A DNA stretch of 64,000 bases from Actinostola sp. cb2023 (taxonomy: Eukaryota > Cnidaria > Anthozoa > Actiniaria > Actinostolidae), in the NCBI GenBank assembly GCA_033675265.1, contig JAUJYZ010000249.1, positions 47,298-111,297 of the forward strand. The letters run 5' to 3'. Both the position numbers and the translations under genes were made by a program. How positions within the stretch are numbered: position 1 is the first letter of the stretch; the number at the start of each line of letters is the position of its first letter. This document shows positions 33,688 through 44,931 of this stretch, piece after piece. The notes beneath the pieces are model-generated. The model searched no databases. It worked only from the letters and a program-made list of their open reading frames with translations, and was not told the origin of the DNA.

Positions 33688-36568
33688 ATGTCGGACCACG
33701 GAGAAGCTTTGTGGAAGGATGATGGTGACCTTAAAGATGCTATCTCGAAATATGTTCGACAAGGCTTACAAAGAGGTGAAATGTTGGATTTCTTGACTCG
33801 TGACTTCCCAGAATATGCGTGGAGTATGAGAACACTCGACAGACGACTCCGGCATTTTGAAATATATTTTAATGACGCAGGCATAAGCGTTGATGATGTG
33901 AAGAAGGCAGTAGAAACTGAACTGAAAGGTCCAGGTAAACTGTTGGGGTATCGAGCAATGCACAAGAAGATCAGACAAGAACATGGCCTTAACGTGACAC
34001 GAGATCAAGTCTACGATGTCATGAGCGAGCTTGATCCCGAAGGTCTCGAAGCAAGAAGTGGTATTGGTGGTAAGAAAAAGCGTAAAAAGGGCAATTTTAC
34101 TACAAAAGGGCCCAACTGGGTTCACTCACTTGATGGTCATGACAAGTTAATGGGCTATCAAAATTCAACCTTCCCATTGGCCATCTATGGTTGCCTTGAC
34201 ACAGCTAGCAGAAAACTTCTGTGGCTGAGAGTATGGGTCAGTAATAGTGACCCAAAATTGATTGGACGATGGTATTTAGAACATCTGTATGAGACAAGAA
34301 TGATCTCAGCCATTCTGCGAGTGGACAAAGGGACAGAGACAGGGGTGATGGGAACCATGCATTCATTCCTTAGGAGACACCATGGAGATATGAATCCACA
34401 TGATACAGTTCTCTATGGTCCTTCAACATCAAATCAGGTAAGATATTATCTTAAAGTAAAGCCTTGCAAACGCTTCCAACTTCACTGTCCTCAATGTGTT
34501 GGATGCAAAAGACAGCATTTTCTTTCACATGTGCCGTGGTCATCAAAATGCTCATTTAAAAAAACTGGGTCTGTTTGTGAACGTACATGTAGCCACTGCA
34601 ATGAACAGTAGTTGTTATATATTGTTGGAAGCATTTGCACTAACGTTACTTATATAGTAGAGGTGTGCTTAATCTCATAATACAATAAGGCAATATATTG
34701 CATACATGTATACATATGAATGGAATATTAATTTTGTTGGTTTTTAAAGGTACATGTATATGTATGTACATGTGTGATGAGACCAATCACAAGCTACCGT
34801 ACATACATACATTGTGTAAGAGTTCAAAATTACCCAAGCTGAATCCTAAATGAATAATATTGATTGATGTAATTAATGTACACTGGATTTACTATTCTTT
34901 TCCAAATGCGACAACATGTCAAGTCAGCATCTATTTTGTTCTTCATCCACTGCAAATTCATGACGTGTCATGCTTTTCTTTCTTCACCACCCTGCTAGCT
35001 ACTGCTCTTGTCACATGGCAAAAATTCCCTTGTCAACAGCCTTTTTACTTTGCACATGAGTTTGCATTTGCAACTAGGAGACCAGATAAATAACTGTTCA
35101 TTGACTCGCTGCTCAAGGTCATTGAACTGTCAAGTCTAAACATGAGCAGCATCTTATTCTAATATATACATATATCATGATTACTCTTGAAGATTGAAAG
35201 ATGGTGGAAAGAGCTCCATGAAAGAATGGAGAAGTACTTCAAAACTCAGTTGGGTTGGCTGAAAGACCAGGGTAACTTTGATCCTCACAATGATACTGAC
35301 AGGTAAGAACATTCAATGTGCCAAATTTGAAGCATCATTTCTTATATGATATCGAGGCTCATTTATAAGAACACGAGAAATGGATGATAGCTAGAGTATG
35401 ATAGATAATTTGATGGCAATGCAGCCAGAAGAAAATGTTTGTTGCATGTGGAAGCCATAAAGGCCGATTTACACGGTACAACTCTTGCCTATAACCATCG
35501 CATACAACCTGCTCATGCCATATTTACAACATGAGTCGTGTTCTCTAAATCAATCACGTTGTAAGCTAGTTGTATGCAATGATTGTAGACAAAAGTTGTA
35601 CCATGTAAATCGGCCTTAAAATATCCATAAATTTCACTTGATTCAATATGATAGTATTTATTTATATTTTTGATGCAGAATGCTTTTGGCTTTCATCATG
35701 GTACCACTTATACAGAAGGAGCTGGATGTTTTCAGAGAAACAGTATGGAACACACACAGGATCCGAGCACAAAAAGACACTGTCCTTCCTGATGGTATAC
35801 CAGACCATATCTATAACTTCCCAGAACAGTACGGCCTTGAAGAATGTGGTATGTGGCAAAATCCTTTTGAGTACCTTTGAAATTTGGGTCATAAAATTGC
35901 ACATTGAATTGTAAAATTTAGCCTGAGAATGCAAACATCCTTTTATCACTCCCCTTGATACCCATTCCATACATGTACATGAGTTATTAACTCTCTATGA
36001 CGTATGATATGTTTATTCAGATACTAAAATCCTCACCCACGAGTATTAATAAGTGAGGAACAAGCAATAGTATAACATCAACCAGGGATCTTTGGGATAA
36101 TGTAGGGATTTTATTGCAAGCAAGAAAAATGGCATCCCAACATTGTCAGTGGAATATGCCAATCTAAACTTTCTGGCTTAATTTCCAAACAGTTTATCAA
36201 GGCCCTTATACTATTCATCAAGGAGTATTTCAAATATTGTTAAGGCTATTAGTTAGGTTTTGTGGGTTCATGATCTCCATTAAGTAAATACAATGTTTTC
36301 TTCTTTACATTGTATGATGATTTATAACTGATAAATTAATTGTCCTCTGACACCACTACTTATTACTTGGATAGGTTTTCCTGTTACTGAGGACCAACTT
36401 AAGGAGGCAGCAACTGAATCTGGCGTTTTACATGTCCCAGATGACTTTCTCACTCAAGAATTCAGAGCAGAATGCGAGCGTCTCATTCCAGATAATGCCT
36501 CCATTAAGCCATATGAATGGACACATGCATATAAGTATTTAAAGGATAACTTCACACTTTCAGTATAA
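33688..36568 (+). CDS. Element B integrase-like DDE transposase, four exons
   Basis: Exons 33688-34437, 35193-35302, 35679-35848, 36375-36568 give 407 residues with an intact frame. The N-terminal third has a helical DNA-binding-like region (TLDRRLRHFEIYF, then GPGKLLGYRAMHKKIRQEHG) and a basic patch (GGKKKRKKGN at 127-136). The catalytic triad reads WVHSLDGHDKL (D149), ILRVDKGTETG (D213) and KIERWWKELHERM across the first intron (E252), spacing D-63-D-38-E. It is clearly related to the element A enzyme in the core (DGxxKL, DxGxE, IERxW) but diverged and shorter. It probably mobilises the element via its TIRs. The start ATG is the first in frame inside the left TIR. Relation to a named superfamily is not settled. 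Confidence 0.85.
34630..35192 (+). other. First intron of the element B transposase
   Basis: Non-coding, AT-rich, no recognisable insertion. The donor GTAAGA is at 34438 and the acceptor TTGAAG at 35187-35192. Confidence 0.5.
35460..35617. mobile_element. 158-bp MITE in an element B intron
   Basis: Inverted ends AAGGCCGATTTACAYGGTAC and AACT, about 24 bp with one mismatch. Target duplication unclear. Non-coding. Confidence 0.7.
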
Positions 36569-36574
36569 TATGTA

Positions 36575-36652
36575 TACCGTACAATCCTGGTTATAACTTC
36601 GTAAGGGTTTTGTGGTGGGCTTATAATCCCTTATAACCAGGATTCTACGGTA
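36575..36652. mobile_element. 78-bp MITE just after the transposase stop
   Basis: Flanked by TA. Arms TACCGTACAATCCTGGTTAT and complement of TACCGTAGAATCCTGGTTAT. It resembles the ends of Tigger/pogo-type MITEs. It lies 7 bp past the stop, so it forms part of the 3' untranslated region. Confidence 0.7.
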
Positions 36653-37566
36653 TATTGACCATCACATTTTGTTTATTTTCAATTGCCATGATTCAATTTC
36701 AAACTCACCATAAATGACTTACAATAGTTATGAGATTCAATAACTCTAACTACATGTACATAATGATGTATATAAAAATATATTTCATCTATTTTACAAA
36801 AACCTTTGTTTATAATATATTAATTAACAGGTTGTCAATTTTTCTTGATATTAAAAACTGAGAAGTCAAGTATGTTCTGTGTGACATCATTGATTGGTTG
36901 CTTATGGAACAATATTGCTAAGAAATGAAGTGTAACACTAAAATTATAAACTCATGACTATGTAACCACCATCTGATTATGAATACGATATTAAAAAATG
37001 GAATCATCATTTAACTGGAACAGGAAATAAGGCAAACATTAATAGTCCTTTACAAAATTTCAAACTCTACACATACATGTAGTTAACATTATTTGAGCTT
37101 TATTCTAAGAAATGGAAGACCCAGGTCCAACAGAGTGGTTTGTTAAATAATGGCAGCGGAAATTACGTACATTCAACCAAGTAAAGTTCAATTTTGGTTT
37201 TGAAAAATGTATTGACCTTGTTTCTAATTTCCATAACCGTCAAGCTGCAACAAGGTTAAGAATATCCGCCCACAAACCACATGTAGCTGTTGAATCTGGC
37301 CATTACAATCCGTATAGACTTCATGTCTGATTTATCGATTATAAATAATTATTTCCGCTGTTTTACTAAGCAGGCTTTGTTTTTGTATCTATTTTCTATG
37401 AAAGATGAGTCTATGTTGAAGAGAGGAATAAAGAATATTATTGTAACTACAGCAGGGGTGCATTTCACTGACCAAAATTCTGGACTTATTCTCCATAGCA
37501 CATGGAAAAATATTTCTTGTTTTTAGTCCTAGTGCATGAGACAGCTTGTGATTTTAAGCTTGTTAA
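36653..37566. other. Gene-free stretch between the convergent genes of element B
   Basis: No gene or clear repeat recognised between the transposase and the first TTAA MITE. Confidence 0.35.
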
Positions 37567-38073
37567 AGGGGCGGACTAAATCGTTCAAAATTAGATTTAG
37601 CTGAAACTTCACTGAAATAATCTCAAAGACCCATGCAATCACTGTTTTTTTTCTCTCAGACATTCCAATGGTGTCAGTGACGTCACATGCTCAACTCAAA
37701 CAATCAACATGGCTTTGTTCCATACATTTGTTCATGTTTAATGTCTTGAATTATTTTATTTCTATGAAACTAGACATTTGTGTGGAGTTTTTTTAATACA
37801 TTATTTATGCTTAGGATTGATTGTTTGACCAGTTTTCTTCAATGCAGAGCTGTTATCTGAACAAACTGTTTTGCTCATAAAATACAAAGAAATGTATGGA
37901 GCTGATTGTTTGGGTTGAGTTAAGTGACATCACTGACACCCCTAAAGATTCATTAAAATATAGTACTTCCCTCTCCAATATTGAGAACATATTTTAACTA
38001 GTAATTATAAGAGTATTTCAGTGTGAAGTTTCAGCTAAATAAAATATTGAACGATTTACGTCCTAGTCCCCCT
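37567..38073. mobile_element. 507-bp foldback MITE with TTAA duplication
   Basis: TTAA flanks both ends (37563-37566, 38074-38077). Arms begin AGGGG and include ATCGTTCAA and TTTAGCTGAAACTTCAC, inverted over about 60 bp. It lies between the two genes of element B. Confidence 0.75.
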
Positions 38074-38106
38074 TTAAGCAATCTCAAGTGTTGTAATTCC
38101 AATTAA

Positions 38107-38528
38107 AGTGCCTATGAAACGAAAATGTTGATCCTTGTTTTATTGTACATTATTGTTGTTTGGACTTTCTCTGAACATTTGCTGTATTTAAACATTGACT
38201 TTGAGCATGCGAACATTTTCTTTTCGCAGTTCGAAAATTATCATTTTCAACCAAAATGTGCGACAAGAGACTGGGCCCTTGACAATGGCTCGGTGACGTC
38301 AAGAGGTTGTGCATGCCTTTGTTTGCACAACTCTTGACGTCACATTTCTATAGTTTGACTGAGCGGGAATTGTCGCACTTTGAAACCCATAATGCCCAAC
38401 TTTGTGCGCGAAATAAAAAATGTTCCTGTAGCTCAATTCACTTTTTATTAACGCCATGTAAACAAGCAATAGTAAACTTTCGTAGTAGCGAATAAAAACG
38501 GGGTCTGTTTTTTCGTTTCATGGGCACT
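38107..38528. mobile_element. 422-bp MITE with TTAA duplication
   Basis: TTAA flanks both ends (38103-38106, 38529-38532). Arms AGTGCCYATGAAACGAAAA are inverted. An internal hairpin has GTGACGTCAAGAGTTGTG-type arms with CRE-like TGACGTCA variants. AGTG ends are shared with the MITE at 13475-13921. Confidence 0.75.
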
Positions 38529-38567
38529 TTAATGCCTAGTTCAGAATAGGGTCAATCAACTCACCTT

Positions 38568-39974
38568 TAATAGATACCGGTATGTGATGGTCGTAATTTA
38601 ATATTCAAAAGTTTGCAATACTTATTGCACTTGTGATTATCAAAAAAATTGTTCATGGCCGTATGAGATAAATTGCCTGTGCAAAACTGTAGTTACCCTC
38701 TTCACCAAGCAAATCCAATGAAGCCATTTCTGCATCATAGAGAGTGTAACCAGCACCCTGGATATCCAATACAATCAGCTTACCCTCTGATTTCTGGTAA
38801 GTGAAATGGGCAAAGGCCTGTGCCTTCTCGCAAAGTTCTCCATCTTCACATAGTTCACCATTATTGTTTATGAATTTCACGAAGGCGCCATCTATGAACT
38901 CCTCAATCGTTACAAACGCCCCACCATCAATTTTGCCCATGAACACTTTCTTGTATTCAAAAGTTGGGCCAAATTCTGTCAGCTGTTGTTTTTCGACATC
39001 TTCTTTCAGCTGGGAAGCAAAATTGCGGGCTAAGTAGTGCATCTGGACTGATTTTCGTGTGTGAGATTCTTCAGTCTCCTTTGTCAGTTCGATCACATCT
39101 AGAGCACTCTTCAAGTACTTCTTCACTACCCATTTTGTTTCTCTGAAACCATCTGTAATACCAGTGGCCTTATAGGCTTGTCTAAACCCACCACATGCAA
39201 AGGGTTCCTCTTCCACCATGAACTCTGCTTCTATTGGAACATTTGACCACAGCATGTGGTGAAAATCAAACTTGCTTATAGAAATAATGGTTGAAGTCTT
39301 CTTGGGGATTACTTTCCCCAGACGTAGCATATCCTTGAGGGATAAACTCTTTGGGTAAAATTTACTACAAGTTGCCTTTGGTAGTGGTTTTGAGTGAGTA
39401 GCCTTTTGGGGGCTTGGCACAGAGCTAGAGGAAGCTTTCCTTGCTTTCTTGGGCTGTAGAACAAGATGATAGAAGAAAATAGAGCTCTCAATATATTCTC
39501 TACAACAATACCTGACTATTCCCATTTGTGGTTCATTGGACAAAAACATAAGACTTAAGCTTAAGTTACCTGATGAGAGACGTCATGTTCGTTACATGTA
39601 TCTTCGTTTGACGATTCTGGTTTGATAAATCTGACGTAGAAGACTTTCAGGTCTGGAATTTGTGAGATTTTCTTACATGATGGCCCACGTTCACCAGCAA
39701 GGATATCGCACAACATATCTTTTTCAACTTGTCCTGCAAAGTACTTTTGACAAGCATCCACAACGTTTTCGAAACTCAACTCGTCAAATTCAAAGGGTAC
39801 AAATTCTCTAGGCCCTATCCTCGAGTATTTCTGTTGCTTGCCTGTGACCTCTGAGGTCATTCTTTGGACGACTATCTCATCCTTCGCCTCGGTGGACTCT
39901 CCTCTTCCCTTCTTACCAGTCTTAGCTGTTCTTTTCTGTCTTTGTTTGTTTTGGAACTGTCTCCAATCCGCCAT
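38568..39974 (-). pseudogene. Element B alpha-kinase gene, frameshifted near its 3' end
   Basis: Exons 39974-39570 (135 residues, basic, no recognised domain) and 39453-38653 (266 residues). The second exon is an alpha-kinase domain, the atypical kinase family of eEF2 kinase, myosin heavy chain kinase and vwkA. It has PFACGGFRQAYKA (about 219-231), KWVVKKYL with the ATP-contacting Lys near 246, TIEEFIDGAFVKF (about 317-328), AQAFAHFTY (346-354) and VLDIQG with Asp365 and Gln367. The frame ends at 38653 after GNYSFAQAIYLIRP. In the next frame the DNA continues with a typical zinc-binding tail, DNHKCNKYCKLL, and a stop at 38568-38570. The switch falls at the four-base A-run 38683-38686 (T-run on the coding strand), consistent with one missing base. 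This could be a real lesion or an assembly error. Confidence 0.8.
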
Positions 39975-40022
39975 GATCGTGCCACGTCGTCACACGTGCA
40001 TCTGACAGATCTGACAACAAAT

Positions 40023-40482
40023 CACATGCGCAAAGCATGATGGAACCACTCAATCGCGCAATGCATTATGGCAGTGGCAGCGCTCGGCCATCGGGAAATT
40101 CATTTTTACTTTCACTCTGAATTAAATTTTTGATTTCACTTATATTTGGAATTTACTTTTGATTTGATATTATGGTAGTGGCAGCGCTCGGCCATCGGGA
40201 AATTCATTTTTACTTTCACTCTGAATTTAAATTGAAATTACATTTTTGATTTCACTTATATTTGGAATTTACTTTTGATTTGATTTTTTAATTCACTTTA
40301 ATTTGCATTGAATTTTAATTTTATTTTGCTTTCCAATTGTATTTTAATTTTATTTGCAATGCCATTTTAATTTACATTCAATTTGTTTAGATTTTCAATG
40401 CCATTTTCGTTTTAGTTCAATATAAACTTTTATTTTTTATGCAAAAATAAATAAAAGTTATGGTGGCAGTCCTCGGCCACCA
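40023..40482. repeat. Right 460-bp TIR of element B
   Basis: Reverse complement of 33112-33571 over the whole 460 bp, including both internal GATGGCCGAGCGCTGCCACT copies. The kinase start codon is 49 bp inside it, leaving little room for a promoter other than the TIR. The inner end contains TGCGCATG, close to the NRF1 half-site. Confidence 0.88.
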
Positions 40483-41397
40483 TACTAATGTAATGTGAGA
40501 GCATTTTGATGAATGGGGCTGGAAGCTTGGTGTTTGGTGACGGCGCGGAATGGTGAGGGGGGAGGGGAGGTAGGTGAGGTGAAAAGGGGGTGAACTGGGG
40601 TGGAGTGTGGAGTGCCTGTGTGTTGAGTGGTGAGGAGGAGTGGGGCTGGTGGGACAAGATTTCAAGCTCCCGTTGATTAACTCTTGGTGGAACGTGGTAC
40701 TACTGAGTCCCATCTCCCTCCACGGTGTCATATTTTCTGCTACGATCTTCCCGTTCCTTCCCCCGGTAGCCGTCGTTTGTGCTTTCACGCGTGCTCGCAA
40801 CTTTGCTAGCGTCATCAATTGCGTTCGGTTTTGTCTGTTATTTATTATTTAATTTTGCTTGTTGTCTATTCCTTCACTCTAGACATTCTATCACTCCTAC
40901 ATGGTCGTTCGTTTTACGTTGACGAAAACCACCTTCCCTCACCGCTTCGCCGCCGTCCCCTCCCCTCCCCTCAATAACCATTTTGTTTCGTATACCTAAT
41001 ATTTATATTTTCACTGTATTGTCATATTTTCATTTTCTTTCTTCATTCGCCTTTTTTTTTCCCTATATCTTTTTCTTTTAATTTCTGAACCCTTTATCCA
41101 TTTATTGATCTATTTATTTATTTATCCATTTATTTATTTATTTCTATTTTTATTTTCAATTTTTTATTTTTCAATTTTTTATTTTTTAATCCTCACATAC
41201 AGCCACTTTATTTATCAATTTTTATAATTTTTTTATTTTTAATCTTTTTTTTTTTTTCATTATTATTTTCTATTATTATTATTTTATTAATCTTTAATTA
41301 ATTCACAATTTTAATTTTCTATTTATTTTTCTTTCTTTATATTTTTATCTTTCTTTCTTTATATATATTTTTTTATGTTTACTTTCCTCTTCCCTCC
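40483..41397. other. Right unique part of the foldback element
   Basis: A purine-rich stretch (GGTGAGGAGG type) lies at 40550-40660. On - from 40818 a frame starts MMTLAKLRARVKAQTTATGG and goes on through ENMTPWREMGLSSTTFHQEL; I do not recognise it. From about 40980 the sequence becomes TTTATTT-rich. Confidence 0.3.
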
Positions 41398-42774
41398 TCT
41401 CCTTCTTTCAATATGTATGGATTGAATCGCATTTGCCACCCATAAAAACCGCCCATAAAAACTGTCATGTTTTTTATCCTCATATACAACCACTGCTCTC
41501 TTCATTTTTCCATATGTATGGGTTGAATTGCATTTGCCACCCCCAAAAACTCCACTTATCTTTCTATTCACCTCTCTCTCCCTCTCTATATATATATATT
41601 TTCATTTATCTTCATCCTCTGCCTTCATTTATCTTTTTTCTTTTTTTTCTCTTTTCCATTTCACACATTTCACCACAATAATTTTTCTCTTTATTTATTT
41701 ATTATTTATTTTTTATTTTCTATTTTTCTATCATCCTTTCTCCTCTTTTTCTCAACATTCATTTCATTTTTTTTAAAAATTTATTTTTTATTTATTTTTT
41801 ATTTTATTTTATTTTATTTATTTTTTATTATTATTATTATTATTTTTTATTTTTATTTTATATTTTTATATTTTATTTTTTATTGAATTATTTATATATT
41901 TTTATATATTTTTATTTTATTTTTCTACTAATTTTGCTTTCATAATCTTTCCAGTACATTTATCTCTAGTATCTATTTACCACTTATTACACTTTTTCTT
42001 TTTTCATTCATTGATTTATTTATTTATCCATTACTATTTATTTATTTATTTTATTTATCTATTTATCTACTTATTTATTTATCCATCTATTTATTTATTT
42101 ACTTATTTATTTATTTATTTCTCTATTTATTTTTTCATTATTTATTTTTTTATATATATTTTTTTATTTTTTTTCTAAATAAATTTCTTTTATTTATTTT
42201 TTCAATATTTTTTTATTATTATTATTATTTTATTTATTTTTTATTTATTTTTTTTATTTTACCATCATTTTATTATCTATTCATTTATTTATTTATCCAT
42301 TTATTTATTTATTTTTTATTTATCTATTTATTTATTTATTTATAAATTATTTCTCTATTTATTTATTTATTTTCTATTTATTTTTCTATTTATTTATTAT
42401 TATTATTATTTTTTTTTATTTTTTATTTTTTTTATCTATTTATTTATTAATCTCTTATTTATTTATTTATTTATTTTCCATTTATTCTTTTATTTATTTA
42501 TTAATTTTTCTATACATTCATTGATTGATTCATTTATTTATTTATCTATTTATTATTATTTATTTATTTATTTGTTTTATTTATTTATCTATTTACTTAT
42601 TTATTTATTTATTTATCTATTTATTTATTAATCTTTTATTTATTTATTTATTTAATTATTATTATTTTTTTTATTATTTTTTATTTATTCTTTCCTCCTT
42701 CTTCGCACGTCTTCCTCTTTCAATATGTATGGATTTAATTGCATTTGCCACCCCAAAAAAATAGCGTAACACCC

Positions 42775-44514
42775 ATGCTCGAGAATCCATCGGTGCTCTT
42801 CGGCGTGGCCTCGGAAATCGCCCCGCCAGAGAACCGCTGGAGAACTTGTCTGCTAGAACGGCTTCTGGGGCGTGATACGCACTCGAGCGCATCAACCTGG
42901 ACGGAGACATAATATCATTACGGTTTGACAGCTTACAGTAAGCCTTCTTTTGACCTCGCTCTCCCGAGTCTGGGTTTTGGTCGAGAGTCGAGAGTCGAGA
43001 GTACCAGGTCGAGAGTCGAGAGTGCCAGGTCGAGAGTCGAGAGTACCAGGTCGAGAGTCGATTTTTTTTCTTACTCTAGATCTATATAGCGAAAAACGAT
43101 TTATTATAAAAGAATAAATGAACAAAAAAAAAACTATACGGGAGTTCTTCTCGATTTAAAAACACGAGTTTCCTACACGTGGTCCCGAACTGATAAATCG
43201 ATTTTCTAGACTTGTTTCATGCTACCATGAAAGAAACTTCAAGTACAATTGCTTTTGTCGATGATATTAAGCGAGGAAAAAGCTAGAGCAGTTTCACGCA
43301 ATTGTCTTTCGCTATTTATAGTGTAGCGACAGTACTGATAAGAATGATGACAGCAATGAAGCAGCTCAGTGTGGTACACTTATCACGTGTGTGCATAATG
43401 AACATTACATTCTAGATCGAAATATCCCCTTTTTAATATTTATTTTTTCATCTCTTACTGATTACTCCTACTTTTTGGTTGGAATATGCATGCAAATTAC
43501 AGTCGACTCTCACCTTGCGGACACTCCGCTATTGTGCCCGACACCACACTATTATAAAGGACAGAAACTAAATCCCCGACGAAATTACAAAGAAATGACT
43601 GGAAATTATCCCCGTTATATAACGGATTCTCGTTATTATGGACACTTCGTGTGGTCCCAATTTTATATTATTTTATTCTCGTAGCCGCTATGGCGTACAG
43701 CATGTCGGTATTATGTCATCTTTATCACAAATATAACACAGACCACCAAGTACACTCATTTGCCCAGGATAGAAATCGTTGAAAATTCCACACAACAAAC
43801 TCATGAAAAAGTCATACTATAAAGAGCAAGAAAAAAAATCGACTCTCGACCAGGTACTCTCGACTCTCGACCTGGTACTCTCGACTCTCGACTCTCGACC
43901 TGGTACTCTCGACTCTCGACCAGGTACTCTCGACTCTCGACTCTCGACCAAAACCCAGACTCCGCTCTCCCTCTCTCGGGAAGGAGGTCAAAAGAAGACT
44001 CTGGCGCACAAGGTAACGTACTTGTCGTCTCCAACCAAAACTTCCAGACTTTAAAACAAAATCTGGACACGTTTTTTTGCCGTTCAGGCATGTTCAGGAT
44101 TTCTCTGTCGTCTAACTCCGGCAATGTCAGTTGATAATCAAACTTTTATCGAAAAAACATCGCTTCGATTTTCTATGAACATCTGTCTGACTATGAACCG
44201 TGCAGGGAATGACTTAAGTGCATAAATATTTTAAATATCTTGTAAACAACTTTGATCTCTTGGATCCATCTTTCAACAGTCCTTTCATTAGCTGTCAACA
44301 CTGACTTTTGCCGACGGCGTCCGTTTTAATGAATGAAAATATGGCTGAGCTCTGATTGGCCCTATTTTTTGTGGCAAAAAATAGGGTCAATCAGAAGCTA
44401 GCATTATCTCATGCCCCAGAAGTCGTTTTAGCAGGTAAGTTCTCCAGCGGTTCTCTGGCGGGGCGATGTTTCATCCGAGCCCACGCCGAAGAGCACCGAT
44501 GGATTCTCGAGCAT
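42775..44514. mobile_element. 1.74-kb MULE-like element with 11-bp target duplication
   Basis: Inverted ends ATGCTCGAGAATCCATCGGT extend about 115 bp (GCTCTTCGGCGTGG, CGCCCCGCCAGAGAACCGCT). The flanks are an exact 11-bp direct repeat, GCGTAACACCC (42764-42774, 44515-44525). Further in, arms of TCGAGAGTCGAGAGTACCAG tandem repeats (42975-43062) recur inverted at 43838-43950. Long TIRs and a 9-11-bp duplication are typical of Mutator-like elements. No transposase found. A Tigger-like end (CAGTCGACTCTCACC) lies inside at 43500. Confidence 0.8.
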
Positions 44515-44525
44515 GCGTAACACCC

Positions 44526-44931
44526 AGCGTATGTATTTCGTCCTTTACACTATATATCTTTTTATTTCGTCCTTTCCGCTTTTGCCATATATATATTACA
44601 ACCATGTAAACTATCCATTTGTACCTGATGAAGACTAGTTTGGCTAGTCGAAATATCGCACAAATCAAATATTTTATTACCTACGTTGTTTTGGTTTTTC
44701 ATTTTATACAGTTACTTGTGCGGTGCCGTCTCCCGTGGGGAGTACTCCCGGGAATTTAGGATAGGGGTGTGCCGCCGGGATGTCGAAAGCCTGACCCTAT
44801 TTAAGGATGGAAAATTTGAAAATTCATACCCTTTCCAAGGATTTGTAACTAAAATATAGACCCAATTTAAGGAAAAAGTTAATACTATTCCTTTGGAAAT
44901 CGCTAATATCAGAAATATAAACCTGGAGTTT
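44526..44931. other. Interval with a hammerhead-like motif and a poly-G-family repeat piece
   Basis: No gene. 44738-44930 holds GAGTACTCCCGGG and GCCTGACCCTATTTAAGGA, related to the poly-G/C MITE family. Confidence 0.45.
44621..44657 (+). ncRNA. Hammerhead-ribozyme-like core
   Basis: CTGATGA (44625-44631), then a perfect 6-bp stem GACTAG/CTAGTC with a TTTGG loop, then GAAA (44650-44653). These are the conserved hammerhead core boxes around stem II. Stems I and III are short or unclear, as in minimal Penelope-type ribozymes. Activity is not shown by the sequence. Confidence 0.5.

Larger units (their letters stand above)
33112..40482. mobile_element. Element B: 7.4-kb transposon carrying an integrase-like transposase and an alpha-kinase
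   Basis: Two 460-bp TIRs (33112-33571 and 40023-40482) appear identical or nearly so and are equal in length. They begin TGGTGGCCGAGGACTGCCAC. Flanks show TA on both sides with these ends, or TAAT (33105-33108, 40486-40489) if the ends extend 3 bp to GTATGG. Between the TIRs are the transposase (33688-36568, +) and the alpha-kinase (39974-38568, -), converging. Gene starts lie 117 bp and 49 bp inside the TIRs. The near identity of the TIRs suggests a fairly recent insertion or gene conversion. Confidence 0.88.
31366..42762. mobile_element. AT-rich foldback element that hosts element B
   Basis: Both borders carry the end GGTGGCAAATGCRATTMAAY (31376, 31476; complements near 42735-42754 and 41521-41545). 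Inside, 31525-32430 is the reverse complement of about 41551-42432 over roughly 900 bp, mostly ATAAATA-type sequence with diagnostic words such as AGTACATTTATCTCTAGTATC on the right arm. A 150-bp block at 31366-31520 recurs inverted at about 41398-41556. The right arm is longer and rearranged, so the true ends and the duplication could not be fixed. Element B interrupts its middle. Confidence 0.6.

Noticed and set aside
36653..38568. Additional gene between the transposase and kinase of element B
   Set aside because: The open frames are short and fall in two TTAA-flanked MITEs and AT-rich sequence with no recognisable domain.
38664..38700. Tiny intron restoring the kinase frame (GTAACTACAG)
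   Set aside because: The GT...AG pair is only about 10 bases apart, far below any plausible intron; a single-base indel in a homopolymer is simpler.
41433..42764. Phe/Tyr/Leu-rich membrane-like proteins in the AT-rich arms
   Set aside because: Low-complexity TTTATTT translation present on both inverted arms; no start or domain support.
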